This document shows, piece after piece, positions 32,432 to 45,030 of a stretch of 64,000 bases of DNA. Below the pieces are notes generated by a model, which was given only the letters and a program-made list of their open reading frames with translations, did not search any database and was not told the DNA's origin. Where the stretch lies: the NCBI RefSeq assembly GCF_000204055.1, contig NW_006768844.1, positions 62,001 through 126,000 on the forward strand. Reading direction: 5' to 3'. Made by a program: the position numbers and the translations under genes. How positions within the stretch are numbered: position 1 is the stretch's first letter; each line of letters starts with the position of its first letter. The stretch comes from Melampsora larici-populina 98AG31. Lineage: Eukaryota > Basidiomycota > Pucciniomycetes > Pucciniales > Melampsoraceae.

Positions 32432-34612
32432 ATGTCACAATTATCTAGAGCTAGTAATCTGAGTGACTCAAGAAGACACATCCACCACTCTCCCTTATCA
32501 CCTCAATCACAAGGGCTGAGTGCAACATCTTCAAGTCACTCATTTCAAAGAACAAGGTCTCCAAACACAAATGCAGAACTTCAAAGACGTTTAGAAGAGA
32601 CTCGAGAATTGATCAAGAAGCGCACTTCCTGGGTATGGGAATATTTTGAACCTGATATCATTGACAGAAAGGTCAAGTTTGTCTGCCAGCTTCCCAGTGA
32701 AAAGTTATCAAATGATTTATGTCGAAGTTCAATAGCTCAAGATGCAAACGGCAGCACTAGATCTCTCAGTCGTCATCTCAATCAAATCCATAGATTGACA
32801 TCAAAGGACAAGCTTGGAGAAGCGGATCCAGATGACATGGTAAGATATCATCATTATCAATTTTCTGTGGTATTGTTTTAATCAGCTTACATGTTCAGTT
32901 ATGATGAATCACATTAGGCCACTTTGTCACCTGAATCCTTTAAGAAAGCACTAGTCAAGATGTGCATTCAAGACGAGTTGACCTTTCAGTTTGTCAACTC
33001 AAATGCATTCAAAAATCTGTTGTCACTTCTCAACCCGAGATCCAAATCTCTTCTCATAACTCCCACTGCATTGAAAGATGCAATATTTGGATCATTTCAA
33101 CTTTATCAAGCACGTCTCATCAATCACTTTCAATCTATCAATCACATCAGTCTCACTTGCGACTCCTGGACCTCACGTAATCACAAATAAATTTTGGGGG
33201 TGACAGCACATTGGATTGATTCAAAATTCGAGTTGAAGAACGCTATCATTTCGCTGATTGAAATCAAAGGTCCACACAGTGGTGACAATCTAGCCAAACA
33301 TCTACTAGGTGTCCTCGATCAATTTTTGTTACGCTCCAAACTTTACTGCATCACTGCCAACAATGCTTCCAACAATAACACTTTGGCATCTTCCCTTGAA
33401 GGCACTATTCCGCAGTTCTCTCGCTCCGAACACCTCAATGGATGTATAGCTCACGTAATCAATCTGGGAGTGCGAGCATGTCTCAAGTACTTCACTAACA
33501 GTCTCAAGCCAAATCATATGAATGTACCGGAGGAGTTTGCTGACGCTGTTGACCACATCATTTCGACAAAGACTGCATGTCTCCTTCAAAAGATAAATGA
33601 ACTCTCAAATAAGTACAAAAATTGTCATCAATTTGCGTTGGACATTCGAGAAATAGCATTAAAAACACCTGGAATTGAGAAAGATCTTGGACTTTGAACT
33701 GAATGCCTGACTCGTTGGAACTCTCTCAGTCATGTCTGTGCCCGTGTCCTTCAATTGAAAAATGTTATCAACTTCAAACTCAACAATGACCCTCAATATG
33801 TTGACCTCCGAATCAGTGACCTTGAATGGGATATACTCGAAAATCTGGTTAAATTTCTTCAACCTTTTGAAAAAATCACATTGAAGCTTTCCGCTTCCAA
33901 ATACCCTACATTATCCTTAGCAGCCTTAGCTTACAAAAATATGATGAGATGTCTTGAAATGGTGGGTACCGAGAACAGATTCCATCTAATCTTGGTCTAT
34001 TGTCACTTGCTCATATCTTCAATTATCGTTGCAGTCCATGAACGCATCAGATTCAGACGTAATGCCTGGTATCCGATCAGCTTTGAAGCCCATGTACAAT
34101 AAACTTACCCTTTACAGGAACAATGCCATCAGGAATCCCACCTATCTCATAGCTGCAGTTCTCGATCCCTTGAGGGAATCTGTCCCACCATTGTATCGCG
34201 TGATACTCTGGAGTATCACATCAACACCGAGTGTATTCGTCTTGGAATTACACAGACACCATCGAGTCATTTGAAGCTAATCAACCAAATCTCAGCTCAG
34301 ATGATCTGTTTGGCAAAACCTCAACATCTCGTCCTGTTTTTCACCTTTGAGACGAAATCACATCATATCTCACTCGGTCACGCGAGCCTCAAACTCAAAC
34401 CCCATTAGGTTACTGGCAAATCAACTGCCTTGAGTACCCTCACCTAAGCAAGCTTGCTCAAGCTATACTCGCTATTCCAGCAACCAGTGTTCCGTCTGAA
34501 AGCTGCTTTTCGGATGCAGGTCCTGTAATGGACAATTACAGATGCTCAATGAAGGCTGATACTCTCATGGAGCAAGTGTGCTTGAAAAGTTGGATGAATA
34601 TCCTCAACTAAC
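32432..34612 (+). pseudogene. hAT transposase with BED-like N-terminus and hATC domain
   Basis: Exon 1 (32432-32839) has a Ser-rich leader and a BED-like region (WVWEYFEP...FVCQLP...HLNQIHRL). Exon 2 starts at 32918 (ATLSPESFKKAL). RNase-H-like blocks follow: HISLTCDSWTSRNHK, ILGVTAHWID, YCITANNASNNNT, LTRWNSLSH. Near 34395-34610 the hATC dimerisation block reads LGYWQINCLEYPHLSKLAQA and PATSVPSESCFSDAGPVMD. In-frame stops at 33188-33190 and 33695-33697 and a frame change near 33970 disable it. Perfect element ends suggest the copy moved recently, possibly with help in trans. Confidence 0.85.
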
Positions 34613-34764
34613 AGTTTTTATACATATCTCTTGTCTTTCTCCAAGTTTGAAGCAAATCAATCAGTGCCTCTGGAATACGAGCCAAATCTTCACTTACATA
34701 CCTTTTCAATACATCGTTTTTATATCCTCAATTATCTCAAAAAGAGTCTTTTCAAATGCTTAAG

Positions 34765-35430
34765 ATATTTTGTTCTGATTTCTCTGCAATGCAAACTATG
34801 TCACCTGAAAAAACATTCAGCTTGCTTATAAAGTTGGGCTTCCTATTGGTCCAGTACAAAAAAACTGTCTTTCTTCAACTGAGAAGAAAATGAAAAGTCT
34901 GGAATCAAATTCCTCAGTTTAAGCTAAACCAGGAACTCCAGCTCACTGAGAGCCTAATACAAACATTTCATCTCATTTGTCTCATAAGCCTGTAATTTGA
35001 AATCAGTCAGGTTTGTTATGGTCACATCATCATTCAAAATCATGAGAGTTGAATGTTCTCAAGAAAGATGAAACTAGATAGAAATGATATGAGACTTCTT
35101 CATTTCTGATTGTTACAGATGATGTTTTTGGTCCAGTGATTGTTAAAAGAATAAAAAAATACAAGCTGTGATGAATTTAGGTAGAACAATTAGAGAACAA
35201 TAGATGATTTCATTAAAAGTCAAAGAAAAGTTATGCTATCTTTTCATACTTTGGAATAGCAAAGGTTCAAGAATGGTGTTCAGTCCTTGGAAGATGTGAA
35301 GCTGTTAAAGAAGTGTATGAGGGATGAGAAGCTCCCTATCAACCATTCCAGAATGAAAACAATTGATAGGTTCAACTTCGATCAATCGTCTTCATGAAAG
35401 TCTCTTCTTTGTTGATCAGACTCGTTATTG
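34765..35430. other. 3' non-coding part of the hAT element
   Basis: AT-rich sequence between the transposase remnant and the GC-rich subterminal block. Nothing recognisable. Confidence 0.5.
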
Positions 35431-35672
35431 GATGTGGGGCACCCGGAGGGCGCCCTGCAAAGGCCACATGTGGCTCGGGGCGAGGGCCAGGGCGTGGCCT
35501 GCGCCCTCGCCCTTGCCATGCGCCCCTTTAGGGGGCCACGAGGCTTTGTGGCACCGGGTGTGAGCGTGACCTCCAACCTTGCCATCACCACCACCTAAGC
35601 CAACCAATGCCAAACGAGCCGCCCCTTGCTCACCAAAGCCTCGTTGACATTGAAAGAAGGCCAACCAACCTA

Positions 35673-36633
35673 CACTTCGCCAAATTTAATTTTTACCACG
35701 TGGTCTAGATAAGTAGTGAGATATGTAACCCACGTGTTAGGTATGTGTTATGTGAAGGCAATGAAGCAAAGGAATTCACTCTGTAATATGCCAAGGTGAA
35801 TAAACCAGCGCATCAATATATTTCATCTTCCTCTCGTAGTGCTGATTGGGATGATTCACGCATAGAACATCAAAGATAATTACATTATATCTGACATGTC
35901 TGCTATTGCCCTAACTAGCCTTTTCAAAGCATTTCAATTATCAATCAGTTGAGAGGTAGCCATATCTGATTTTGTGAAAGGGTTTTTTTTCATCTTTCAA
36001 TTGGATACTTTGTGATTATGATCTCGATGGGATTCTAATCATAGCCATTCTGAGTTTCCTGTGTCGCGCATACAAAAGTCCTGTACATATGTATTTACAT
36101 ATGTATCTTTCAAAAAGTCCTTATATACTTTTTTGTTTCCCCTCTCTTTCTTTGTTTGACTTCTATCGTATTGATCTCGTCGCAATCAAACCATCCAGGA
36201 ACTCTCTTGCGACCCGTTGTCTATGGCCATGGCTACATATCAACTTCGATCGTGGACTCGGACTGTTATGATCTAATGATCATGACTTGTTTATTTTACA
36301 ATCGTAGTGAGGTCCACCAAAGTATGTAATCATTAGAATCTTCCTTCGTTTTCCTTCACCTTATACGATAATTAATTGTTTCTAATGGCCCTTTCACATT
36401 TTTTTCACTGTAGCTTCAGAAAGCAACCTTTAGATCTGACCTATGACTCGTTGGATACGATCAAGCTCAAGTGTAAGTCATCTACAGTCTTACATTATTT
36501 GGTCGACACATCTGTACTCATGTCTATCCATATATAGACGGCTCGCAGGGCTTTTCATTTTTCCTTCGCTCACCTCAACCTCATCTCTAACTTCCACCAT
36601 CTGAAGCTTCCATCGATCAACCTTCCTTGAGGC
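35673..36633. repeat. Left long terminal inverted repeat of the 14.7-kb element
   Basis: Reverse-complementary to about 49420-50373. Similarity is weakest near 35760-35810 and strong from 35820 on. It contains a 60-codon frame (36089-36271) that is identical in translation in the other arm. Splice-like sites occur at 36322 (GTATGT), 36413 (CTGTAG) and 36473 (GTAAGT). Confidence 0.9.
36531..36537 (+). promoter_or_regulatory. TATA-like box in the left TIR
   Basis: TATATAG on the plus strand, about 300 bp before the ATG at 36828 and facing into the element. The mirror copy is at 49517-49522. Confidence 0.5.
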
Positions 36634-36827
36634 AACCTCCTTCTTTTTCTCTGTTAGAACTTAGCGTAGGATGTGGGTATCACATATATTAAATCTCTAT
36701 TCCTTGCCCATTTCCATCATATCTTATACCATTCCCTTTTCAATTTATTTCAATCGATCTGTACACATATCATTATGGCTGCTAATTAGAATTGGGAATT
36801 TCCTCCTTTAGTGTCTGATCAACCATC

Positions 36828-37688
36828 ATGACTAAAAGCAAGCGTAAAAATAGTGGCCAGGCTTCACCATCCACTGCGAACAGCCCTTCAAACGTGACTG
36901 ATCCGACTAAATATCAAACACCAGCGGGTCAAGCTTCCTCGGCCACCCAATCCTCCATTAAACCATTACTACCACCTGGGCCGCCTCCATTACAGCCACT
37001 ACCACCACACCCTGCAGCATTTACATCCACCCAAGACAGCGTAGTATGGTCTTTGGTCCAAACACTACCTTCAGATCTTCGGGTTTTTCTTGAACCAGAT
37101 TACGAAACCAAGCTCAAAAAGATTCTCAAAGTACAGTTTTATCGTATCTTGTTACACTTCGATCCTGCAACCAAGTCTCGTGTCACTCATCTCAAAGCCG
37201 ACCTAAATGCAGCATTCAAGAAGGACGTCCTCCCACGCATACAGCCATTTTTAACTCCACGAGCTCCAGCCCCCATGGACACGGACGATGATTCCAAAAA
37301 TGTCGACTTTAACCCTCTGGGGCGTAAAACAACCCGCAAGATGCTGATTGAGGCAATCCGACACAAAGCTCCAAATGTAATCATACCCGCAGCCGCTAGA
37401 CGTGACGGATTACTATTACTCTATCAACAGCATGTCGACAAGGGCTTAATCATCCCTGGTCAAACCCTAACCATTCGAAAACCTCATGCCATACGTCCTG
37501 ATGCGGTTGAAGGCACAGACATGGAGGATCTTCGATTGGGTCTACAGTGCCATGCTCCGCACATCTTCTTGCATTCAATTCCTATGACACATCAGGTTCT
37601 AGTTGATTGCTATATGCACTTCATTCACGAAGAACCCTTGACTTCTAGTTTGGTCGCCGGATTTCATTACTCAGTCATCTGCTTATAG
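36828..37688 (+). CDS. Element-encoded protein A (286 aa)
   Basis: First gene inside the left TIR. The N-terminus is Ser/Thr/Pro-rich (PLLPPGPPPLQPLPPHP, residues 47-63). The middle has VWSLVQTLPSDLRVFLEPDY, then LGRKTTRKMLIEAIRHKAP and RDGLLLLYQQHV, a helix pair reminiscent of SAP/HeH-type DNA-binding motifs. That comparison is by eye. The frame is intact from ATG 36828 to TAG. It is transcribed inward from the left TIR. Role unknown; a terminus-binding or accessory function is a guess. Confidence 0.55.
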   Translation: MTKSKRKNSGQASPSTANSPSNVTDPTKYQTPAGQASSATQSSIKPLLPPGPPPLQPLPPHPAAFTSTQDSVVWSLVQTLPSDLRVFLEPDYETKLKKILKVQFYRILLHFDPATKSRVTHLKADLNAAFKKDVLPRIQPFLTPRAPAPMDTDDDSKNVDFNPLGRKTTRKMLIEAIRHKAPNVIIPAAARRDGLLLLYQQHVDKGLIIPGQTLTIRKPHAIRPDAVEGTDMEDLRLGLQCHAPHIFLHSIPMTHQVLVDCYMHFIHEEPLTSSLVAGFHYSVICL

Positions 37689-38147
37689 TTTCAGGTAAGG
37701 CATCTTTTCCTTCTTCTGCTCTTGTGTTTCAAGACAGTAGCATGTTTCAGATGCTGATCAATTGATATATCCAACGTACGCCTCCAGAACAAGACTTCTG
37801 GTATTTGTAAAATCTTGATATTGTATCACATTTCATCTGCTCAAGTCACAATGATTGTATGTGAAACTTGTCGATGAGTAGGTACACAGCTTGATATCAC
37901 GTGTCTCATCTTTCAAACAAACTAACACATGTACTCTGAAACTTATGTCACTAGCTTGATTGTCTTGCTTTTCCCCTCGTGTATCTTTCATCTTATATAT
38001 GCCTGTGTGGCTGTTGTACCTTTCACTTCTATACTTTGTCCTTATCGCTATAAATTCCATAAACTCCACAAAAAAAATCAGTTTTACAATCAATCGTGTT
38101 TCTGTTTCCTCTTTGATTCTTTCATATCAACGTATCTCAACTCAACC
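37689..38147. other. Spacer and promoter region of the transposase gene
   Basis: 459 bp with pyrimidine-rich runs just before the ATG at 38148 and a CTATAAATT word near 38048. No gene. Confidence 0.4.
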
Positions 38148-41100
38148 ATGCCTTCCTCAAAGAAAACAAACGTATCCCATCGTGTTGTTTGTCAATGTAA
38201 AGCCCGAGAATGCTACCTTGGCAGCTTTATTGATGCTTACGGAGAGCGCCAATGTGGGGTTGAGGTCTTACCCTCAACTCGTGATGCTCACGTGCTTGCT
38301 GATCGACGCATGCAAGCACTTCAAGGAATCTCTGGCCAGGATTTACCGTCAACCAGCACCCGAGATCAGCCCTCTGAAGATTTGGTCACCTTTTTGGCAC
38401 GATTGCATATCCCCTCCATGGATTCACACTCCCCGTTGATGGCCTCTGAGAGAGCTTCTACTTACCAACCGATCAACACCAATCAGCGTATAACACTTCC
38501 CCGTCCAAGTCCCTTGCCCTTTGTCTCAGGTAGTGTAGAAATCAATTCACCAGCGAGAGAGCCTGAACCTACAGAATCTTCCTCCAATGAGGACTTGTCC
38601 GGTCATGCATCTGATGATCATGAGATAGCTTCATCCATTTATGATTGTGGTAAGTTGAAATTTATATTTCATCAACTTGACATCAACATTCACTCATCTA
38701 AATCGGTTTGGATTGCTTTTCAATAGATCAATTTTATATATTCAGCTTGAAAGCCATCAACCCACTTCTCCTTCATGTGGCGCTCACTAGCTCCATCCTG
38801 GTTATCTTCGATAATCTTTCTTTTAGAACAGCCTCGTGGCTTATGGATGTACAGCGTATTACTATTGAGCTGTCAATGACCTTAGGACTTCTTCCCAACC
38901 AGTCTCCTGGCGCAATCTCAGCCTCAGAGCTGAAGATTTTCAACCGAATTCCCAAGACTCTAGCTACTGCCATCGGTTGGCTCAATATCGACCCAAATCT
39001 TCTCTTTATGAACTGCTGTACATTATGCTTTGCAATGTACCCGCTTGATAATGTACCTGATGTTTGTAATCATCGAATAGCTAGTATTCCCGGGGGACCA
39101 CCAGACTCTCAAATTTCACCCAGCGATAACAAAATTGGTGTTGTAGAAGAGTTTGAACCAGATCTTTCCGAAAAAACTTGCCTTAGCCCTCTTCTGAAAG
39201 TTGTGAGAGGCAAGAAGATAGCAATCAGAAAGTATGCGGTTCAAGATTTAACTCAGTGGATCGCAAGATTCTTCTCGCGGCCTCACGTCGAAGAATGGCT
39301 CGATGAGTCGCTATGTGAATCCAGAAAACCCTACAACCAAAATGATTTAATATCTGATATTCACCAGTCAAGAATATGGAAGGAATTCAAAGGCACCGAC
39401 GGCAAGCAATTTACAGCTACAAGCGGAAACCTGGTTTTCGCAATGTTTGTGGACGCTATCAATCCGTTTGGAAACAAGACAAGCGGCCACCATGCGTCTA
39501 TCACATTCATTGTTATGGTTTGCCTTACTCTTCCAATCAGCATTCGACATCGACCAGAGAATGTATTCCTAGTGGGAATTGCTCCAGGTCCACGAGAACC
39601 ATCCTTGGAGCAGATGAACTGGATCTTACGACCAATTGTTACACAGCTCCAAAAAATCTGGAGCCCGGGGATCAAACTGTCTCGAACGCACTCTTATCCA
39701 TGTGGACGTCTGGTGAAGGCCGCATTAATCCCTTTCATAGCCGATATCCCTGCTTTAAGGCGTTCTCTTGGGTTTCCGAGTGCTTCTGCAACAAAATTTT
39801 GCTCTTATTGCCATATCACCAAGAAGGATATCAAAAATTTGGACCCGGAAACGTGGAAATGTCGTAACAAGGAGGAGCACAAGATGTGGGCATACGAAGC
39901 TCGTGACGCCCAAACCGTTGAAGAGCGTATAACCATCTTCAAGACACATGGTGTCCGTTATTCAGTGCTGGTAGAGCTTGATTATTGGGATATTGTAGAC
40001 TTTCACGTAGTGGATTCGATGCACAATTTGCTATTGGGTCTTTTATCATGGCACCTCCGACGATTCTGGTCTATGCAAGACGTCAAAAATGAAGAGCAAA
40101 TACACCAACCCATCTCAACTGCTGAACTATTACAGCTTTTAGCTGAACACTCTGATCCTCTGCCACCCAAAAACTACGTGAAGGACCCTGAAGATCTTGA
40201 GGACGACGAAGACGGCGAAGAGGATGGCCCGGAAGAGATTTCGCTCAGTGGTAACACTTCAACAGGGGATGAAGATTTCGATCCGCTTGCCGACGTTGGA
40301 TGGAAAGGCGTGTGGGAAGCTCCGCCATTGGAGGAGATCATCATCGACACATCTATGCTTGAAATAATTAATAAATTTTTACCAAGAGTCCAGATCCCAT
40401 CTTGGATTAAACGCGCTATGCCTATAGTAGGAAAAGCTTCATTTGGAAAGCTTAAAGCCGATGAGTGGAGGAACCTATTCTCAATCCAGTTGCCTCTAAT
40501 ACTGATACCATTGTGGGTCGGGAAAGACCAGACGAAACTCTCTTTGCTCAAAAACTTTTGCGACCTTGTTTCACTCGTGAACTTAGCTCTGAAACGATCA
40601 ATATCAAAAGCACAGATTGAGAGATATCGAGTTTATGTTCAAAGTTATCTTGAAGGGTCGCTAGCACTGTTTACACACTGCAGTCTTGCACCGAATCACC
40701 ATATGGCGATTCATTTAGCTGAATGTCTCGAACGGTTTGGTCCAGTAAGAGCTTGGTGGTCCTTTCCTTTTGAAAGACTCATGGGCAATATCCTCAAATC
40801 TTGTCATAATAACCACGTTGGTACGTATGTTACTTTGATCCTGAACAGTTCAAACAAGCTAACTAACTTATGTATAAAAATTCCCACAGGCGAGCTGGAA
40901 ATTACGTTCCTAAACAGCTATTGTCGAGCAGGCAATTTATCTGCCCTCATGGATGACGAAAAGCTACCGGAAGCTCTGCTGCCATACAAGTCAAGACTTC
41001 AGAAACTCTATGCTCCAGCTCCATCGAAATCTCAGCCGCTATCGAACTCCACCTGGCAAGCTCTTGACAAGCCAGTTTTGAACCTCCTTCTCAAGCATCT

Positions 41101-41620
41101 GAACAAATCGACTAAGGAGAAGTCCGTCTGGATACTTCCAGAGGAATGGTGTTTACTGTCAGAAGCAAAGTCAAAAGGTTTTGCACCACTACCAGCTAAT
41201 GCACATTTTTTCAAACACTTTGTTCACAACGACGTAATTTACTCAACATTTACACAAAGCCCAAAGAACAGTTTCATCGTCTTCAAATCTCACTTACCTG
41301 GAAATGATGAAGGCTCCGAATTTGGAAGAATCTTTTCAATTTTTACACACCGTCGGTGTCCTAATCCATCACAGAATGTTATTGATACATGGCTACACGT
41401 ACAGTGTTTTCCACACTTACCATCAAATTCTTACAATCCTTTTTCCAATCTGGATGCGCAGGATGTTCAATTCAACATCCGTGCTTGGGGGCCTACAAAG
41501 GATCAAATCATCAATATAAATGATGTGGTTGCTCATTGCTCATGGATGATGTATAGGCCTGGAGAAATTCACAAGGATTTGAGGGTCGCAACAGTGGCCT
41601 TGGTGACGATGGAAAGATGA
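38148..41620 (+). CDS. Tnp2/Plavaka-family transposase
   Basis: DDE-type enzyme that would cut the CACT termini and insert the element. Exons 38148-38649, 38727-40820 and 40890-41620 (introns 77 and 69 nt) keep one frame for about 1,108 codons. A Cys-rich N-terminus (VVCQCKARECYLGSF) precedes a Ser-rich linker. The Tnp2 core shows LVFAMFVDAINPFGNK, RPENVFLVGIAPGPREPS, RTHSYPCGRLVKAALIP, FCSYCHITKKDI, LDPETWKC and FHVVDSMHNLLLGLL. The C-terminal region shows RAWWSFPFERLMGNI and ELEITFLNSYCRAGNLSAL. These match basidiomycete Plavaka/CACTA transposases. The second intron length is a multiple of three, so it stays open if unspliced. No stop or frameshift was seen, so it is probably functional. 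Confidence 0.9.
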
Positions 41621-41706
41621 TCATTTATATAGGAGGACATCTTAGGTTTAAAATGTTGCACATCACACTGTTCTACAAGTCCTGATATAGAATGTAAATA
41701 CATTAA

Positions 41707-42779
41707 TTAAAGAGCTTTAACACTTGCAATGACACGTGGTAAGATTGGATTAGGATTAATGTCTAATGTACTGAGTTTGAGAGGTGAGAGCTTTGCGAGC
41801 CACTCTGCAGAGTAGCAGTCGACAGGAAGTCCAGGTGTTGGTTTGAGTGGACTGAGAACTGAATTATGTGAGCGGATACGAGGTCGAGGGGGTCGACCAT
41901 GCGTGTTCCTTGGAATACTTGCGGTCAATCTTGCTTTATACAGATCCAAGCAGATCATGACATCCTCCAATTGTGAGCTACGCCAAGGAAGCCTTCGGAT
42001 GCGACATGGAACCGCGGGTCGTAAGGTTTTTGTAGGTGATTCGGCCTCAGCGTCAGTCTCATCGTCACTACAACAAGCCTCAATGATATCAGAAAGACAA
42101 AATAGTGCGTCTCTCGATAAGATAATTTCTTCGCGCAAAGTTTTCAGCTATCAAAGAAAAATGATGTCGTCAGAGGTTGATTTGAAAATACAGTAAATCA
42201 TTTTCTGTAATGTCTTACATGCCGCATTCTAGCCTTTCTTCTGGTCTCGTCAGTACCTTTCCTTTTGCGCTGGTCATCCCAATCTTGTTGTCGGTACCTG
42301 TTCATCCCAAAAGGTCAGTGCTGAGATGAAAAACACAATGTTGAAGTATTGAATTGTTTTGCTTACCTTTTTGATAAAGAGCCAACATAGGTACTCAAAC
42401 ATCTCTGGATATTTGCATGATTTTCTTTTTCTGAGGAGATCCCGGTGTATTTGCCGCACTCTACTAACTTGACAAAGATTGAAAATGCCAGTTTCCATAG
42501 CCACTTGTTATCTTGTGAGTTGGGAGACTCGGAGAAATCTGGTCGAAAGGATGAAACTCCAACTGATTTCATCATTCGCCACATCACAGCCAGCTGTTGT
42601 GGAGTTGAGTTGATATGACCCGGGCCATTTGGATATGGAAAGGATGGATTGATATGGTCAGATGGTGATGGTGGACCAGAATTGTCATCGGAGTTGGAGG
42701 GTATTTCGATTCCGCACACCCAAGATGACTTCTCCTTTTCATCTGCCGGTGAAGGAAGGCGAGTATCATTGGGATCCAT
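41707..42779 (-). CDS. Plavaka accessory protein B
   Basis: Exons 42779-42367, 42297-42219 and 42147-41707 keep one frame (933 nt, 310 residues). It shows MWRMMKSVGVSSFRPDFS, FSIFVKLVECGKYTG, RYRQQDWDDQRKRKG, CCSDDETDAE, LPWRSSQLEDVM and a C-terminal PGLPVDCYSAEWLAKLS. A protein of this type often accompanies Plavaka-type transposases in basidiomycetes; its biochemical role is unknown. It is convergent with the transposase (stops 86 bp apart). The preceding minus-strand gene ends only 94 bp upstream of this ATG, so the two could be alternative parts of one transcript, though the simplest splice between them is out of frame. Confidence 0.7.
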
Positions 42780-42873
42780 TCCTAAGAGTGTGTCAATGTG
42801 AAATCGAATATGTGACTGTATTCAATAGAAATGTTAATTTCTTCTATTGATAGGTGTAACTCAATGGAAAAAT

Positions 42874-45030
42874 TCAACTTACTGCAAGTCGACCCCCACG
42901 AGTCTTTTTCTTAGACTGAACTTCGTCTTTTTTCATACTACTCACTGTTTTCGATAAATGTCTAAAGTCGTTGGTCAAACTATCGACCTTGTCCGTTAAT
43001 TGACGTGTTTCGTCCTGAAGGTGTTTGATTAATTTTGAATCTTTCGCAACTTTCTGGCGTAGATCTGAGATAGTCCAGGCGTCTATTGAAGGCAGTTGAG
43101 GGGAAACTGAACGGGAGGGAGGTTTGTTCGACGAGCCATAAGGATTTGCGGAATGTGTTTGTGTTTTTTGAGTCTTTGATTTTTTCTTGGAAGCTCGGAC
43201 AGATTCGTCAGCTTCAGGCTCCCAATCACTGTCCGAGAGGATTCTCTGTGGCGGAGGTGATGGGCGTATAGTGGGTGGTGGGCGCGCATGTGTAAATCGT
43301 CGGTGTTCTAAGCTTGGATAGGAAGGATTTGATTTAGTGTGTGTTGATGTAGAGGGGTTGTCAGATTCTGGATGTGATTCTTGAGGTAAGCTTGATGGAC
43401 CAGGACTTCCCGAACTAGCGGGAGCACAATTTTCTCCTTTCTGGGTGGCTTGTAGTGACGCTCGAGTACGTGTTAACCTACTGTGTTTGGTCAAGCCTGG
43501 CATCAGGGTAAAAAAACAGTAATGAGCCCTTTTTTGATTTCGGACGCAGAGCCCAAACAAAACAAGACTTACTTGGTGTTGGGCTATCAGTGTCGAAACC
43601 TACATTCACATCCCTTTCAACTTCCTTCCCTTTGAGTGATTCTGTATGAGCCGAAGAGTTATCCAGCGGTTTAATAGCATGATCATCTTGAACCGCATGT
43701 AAAGCTTTACCCGGCTCTGAAGAATGCTTGGACGTGGAAGCGTTTGACGATAGTTTCAACTTAGAACCTTGTGAGGACACTTGGATCGACGGAGTGTGAG
43801 TTGAAGTACTCACAGATTCAATAGCATTAGTCGACTTCCTAGAAGTCCTACGTCTTTCGATTTGAGTTGTATTCGGAACCATGTTTTCTTGCGCCACCGC
43901 TCCAACACCTTTCCATATTATCACATATAGTCAAAGATTGTGTTAATCAAGAGAAAGCAAGTTTTGAGAAATCAAAAATCTTACCAGATGTACAGCCTTC
44001 CGCGCTTTCTAGGGCTGCTTCACTGCCTTGAATGCTAGTCTTTCTTCCTCGAGTTTTTGGGGTTTTAAACACTTTTGACCTATTATGTTTCTTTTGAACC
44101 TTTTGAATCTCGGGCAAGACGGTGGCTTCTTCACTTCGTCGCAGATTTGTGTGAGAGATTTCTGGAACTCCTAAGTTCTCGATCGAGCTCTGAACTACCT
44201 GAGTTGTAGTTCTGTCGCTTATAGATGGGGGATACTGAACCAAAGCGTGGGCCGCGCCTAAAGGGACTTGCAACGTAAATTCCGAAGTGGTCATATCCAG
44301 ATGGTTATTTTGGGTGACATTCCTCCCAAAATGATCTGGAATGATGACTAATCCACATTCAAAGTGATCAACATGAAAGCTCACTCAATCAATAGGGAAT
44401 AAGTTGATACTAACTGAGCTCCTGATAACTCGTGCACTGTTCAAGAAGGGCTGTCCTTTCCAGCATACGACCATCCACTCCAACCATTTGCAGGAGTTCC
44501 TCAAGTTGTGAATTCTCGAAGACAGAAAAGTTGACATTTGGTTCGGAAGAAGGTCCGATGTTTAATTCAAGAGTCCTTTCCACATTGGTTTGTTTGGGAG
44601 TAGCTTTGACGATAGGTCCAGGAGTAGCTTGCATTGGAACCGCGGATGTGCTGGAAACAACGGAATGATCGTGCTGGCCCCTGCCGCGAGGCGCCTGCGA
44701 GCTACGTATTCTCCCTGCTGGATGGCTTTGATCTAATCGTGACTTTTTCCGTATGACGTGTTGGTCGAGCAGATCCAAAAGACGATTCCGAGTTGTTTTG
44801 GGTCCAACTCTAACCCCCACTTCGGTCAAGGACTGTTCTGCACTAGCCTCGGTCAACGGGACCTGCCCTTCTTTGGGTAAGATAGGTGGACAAGGTTGTA
44901 ATCATCAGGTCACCCAAAAGATTTCAGATATATATATGATGAAGAAAAAAAGGAAAAACCGACCATTGTTATTATGAGATTCCGAACCTGCAGTATTTCT
45001 CCTTCGCTTTGTTTTCCCGGGTACGTTCAT
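42874..45030 (-). CDS. Element-encoded protein C, Ser-rich with a coiled coil (614 aa)
   Basis: Five exons, 45030-44964, 44870-44415, 44347-43985, 43908-43573 and 43496-42874, splice with consistent phases into 615 codons. The N-terminus is basic (VPGKTKRRRNTAG). Long Ser/Thr/Pro-rich, low-complexity stretches follow. The C-terminus has a coiled coil (ISDLRQKVAKDSKLIKHLQD...TDKVDSLTNDFRHLSKTV) and a basic tail SKKKTRGG. No catalytic domain was recognised. Suggested as a structural or DNA-bridging component. The frame is intact, which suggests selection or recent arrival. Confidence 0.65.

Larger units (their letters stand above)
32216..35569. mobile_element. hAT transposon (3.35 kb) with perfect ends
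   Basis: The 16-bp inverted repeats TCACGCTCACACCCGG (32216-32231 and 35554-35569) match exactly. The 8-bp duplication CCTCCAAC is exact (32208-32215 and 35570-35577). GC-rich subterminal regions (32230-32350 and 35430-35560) repeat GGCATGGC/GCCATGGC-like words. It encodes a hAT transposase on the plus strand, now disrupted by stops. Confidence 0.93.

Noticed and set aside
36089..36271. A 60-codon frame repeated identically in both TIRs, as a possible gene
   Set aside because: It lies wholly in the inverted repeat, has no domain, and identity can come from TIR homogenisation; kept only as a note under the TIR.
42779..42883. Joining accessory protein B to protein C as one gene through a GTAAGT...TTAG intron
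   Set aside because: The join is out of phase with the conserved frame of protein B, so they are listed separately.
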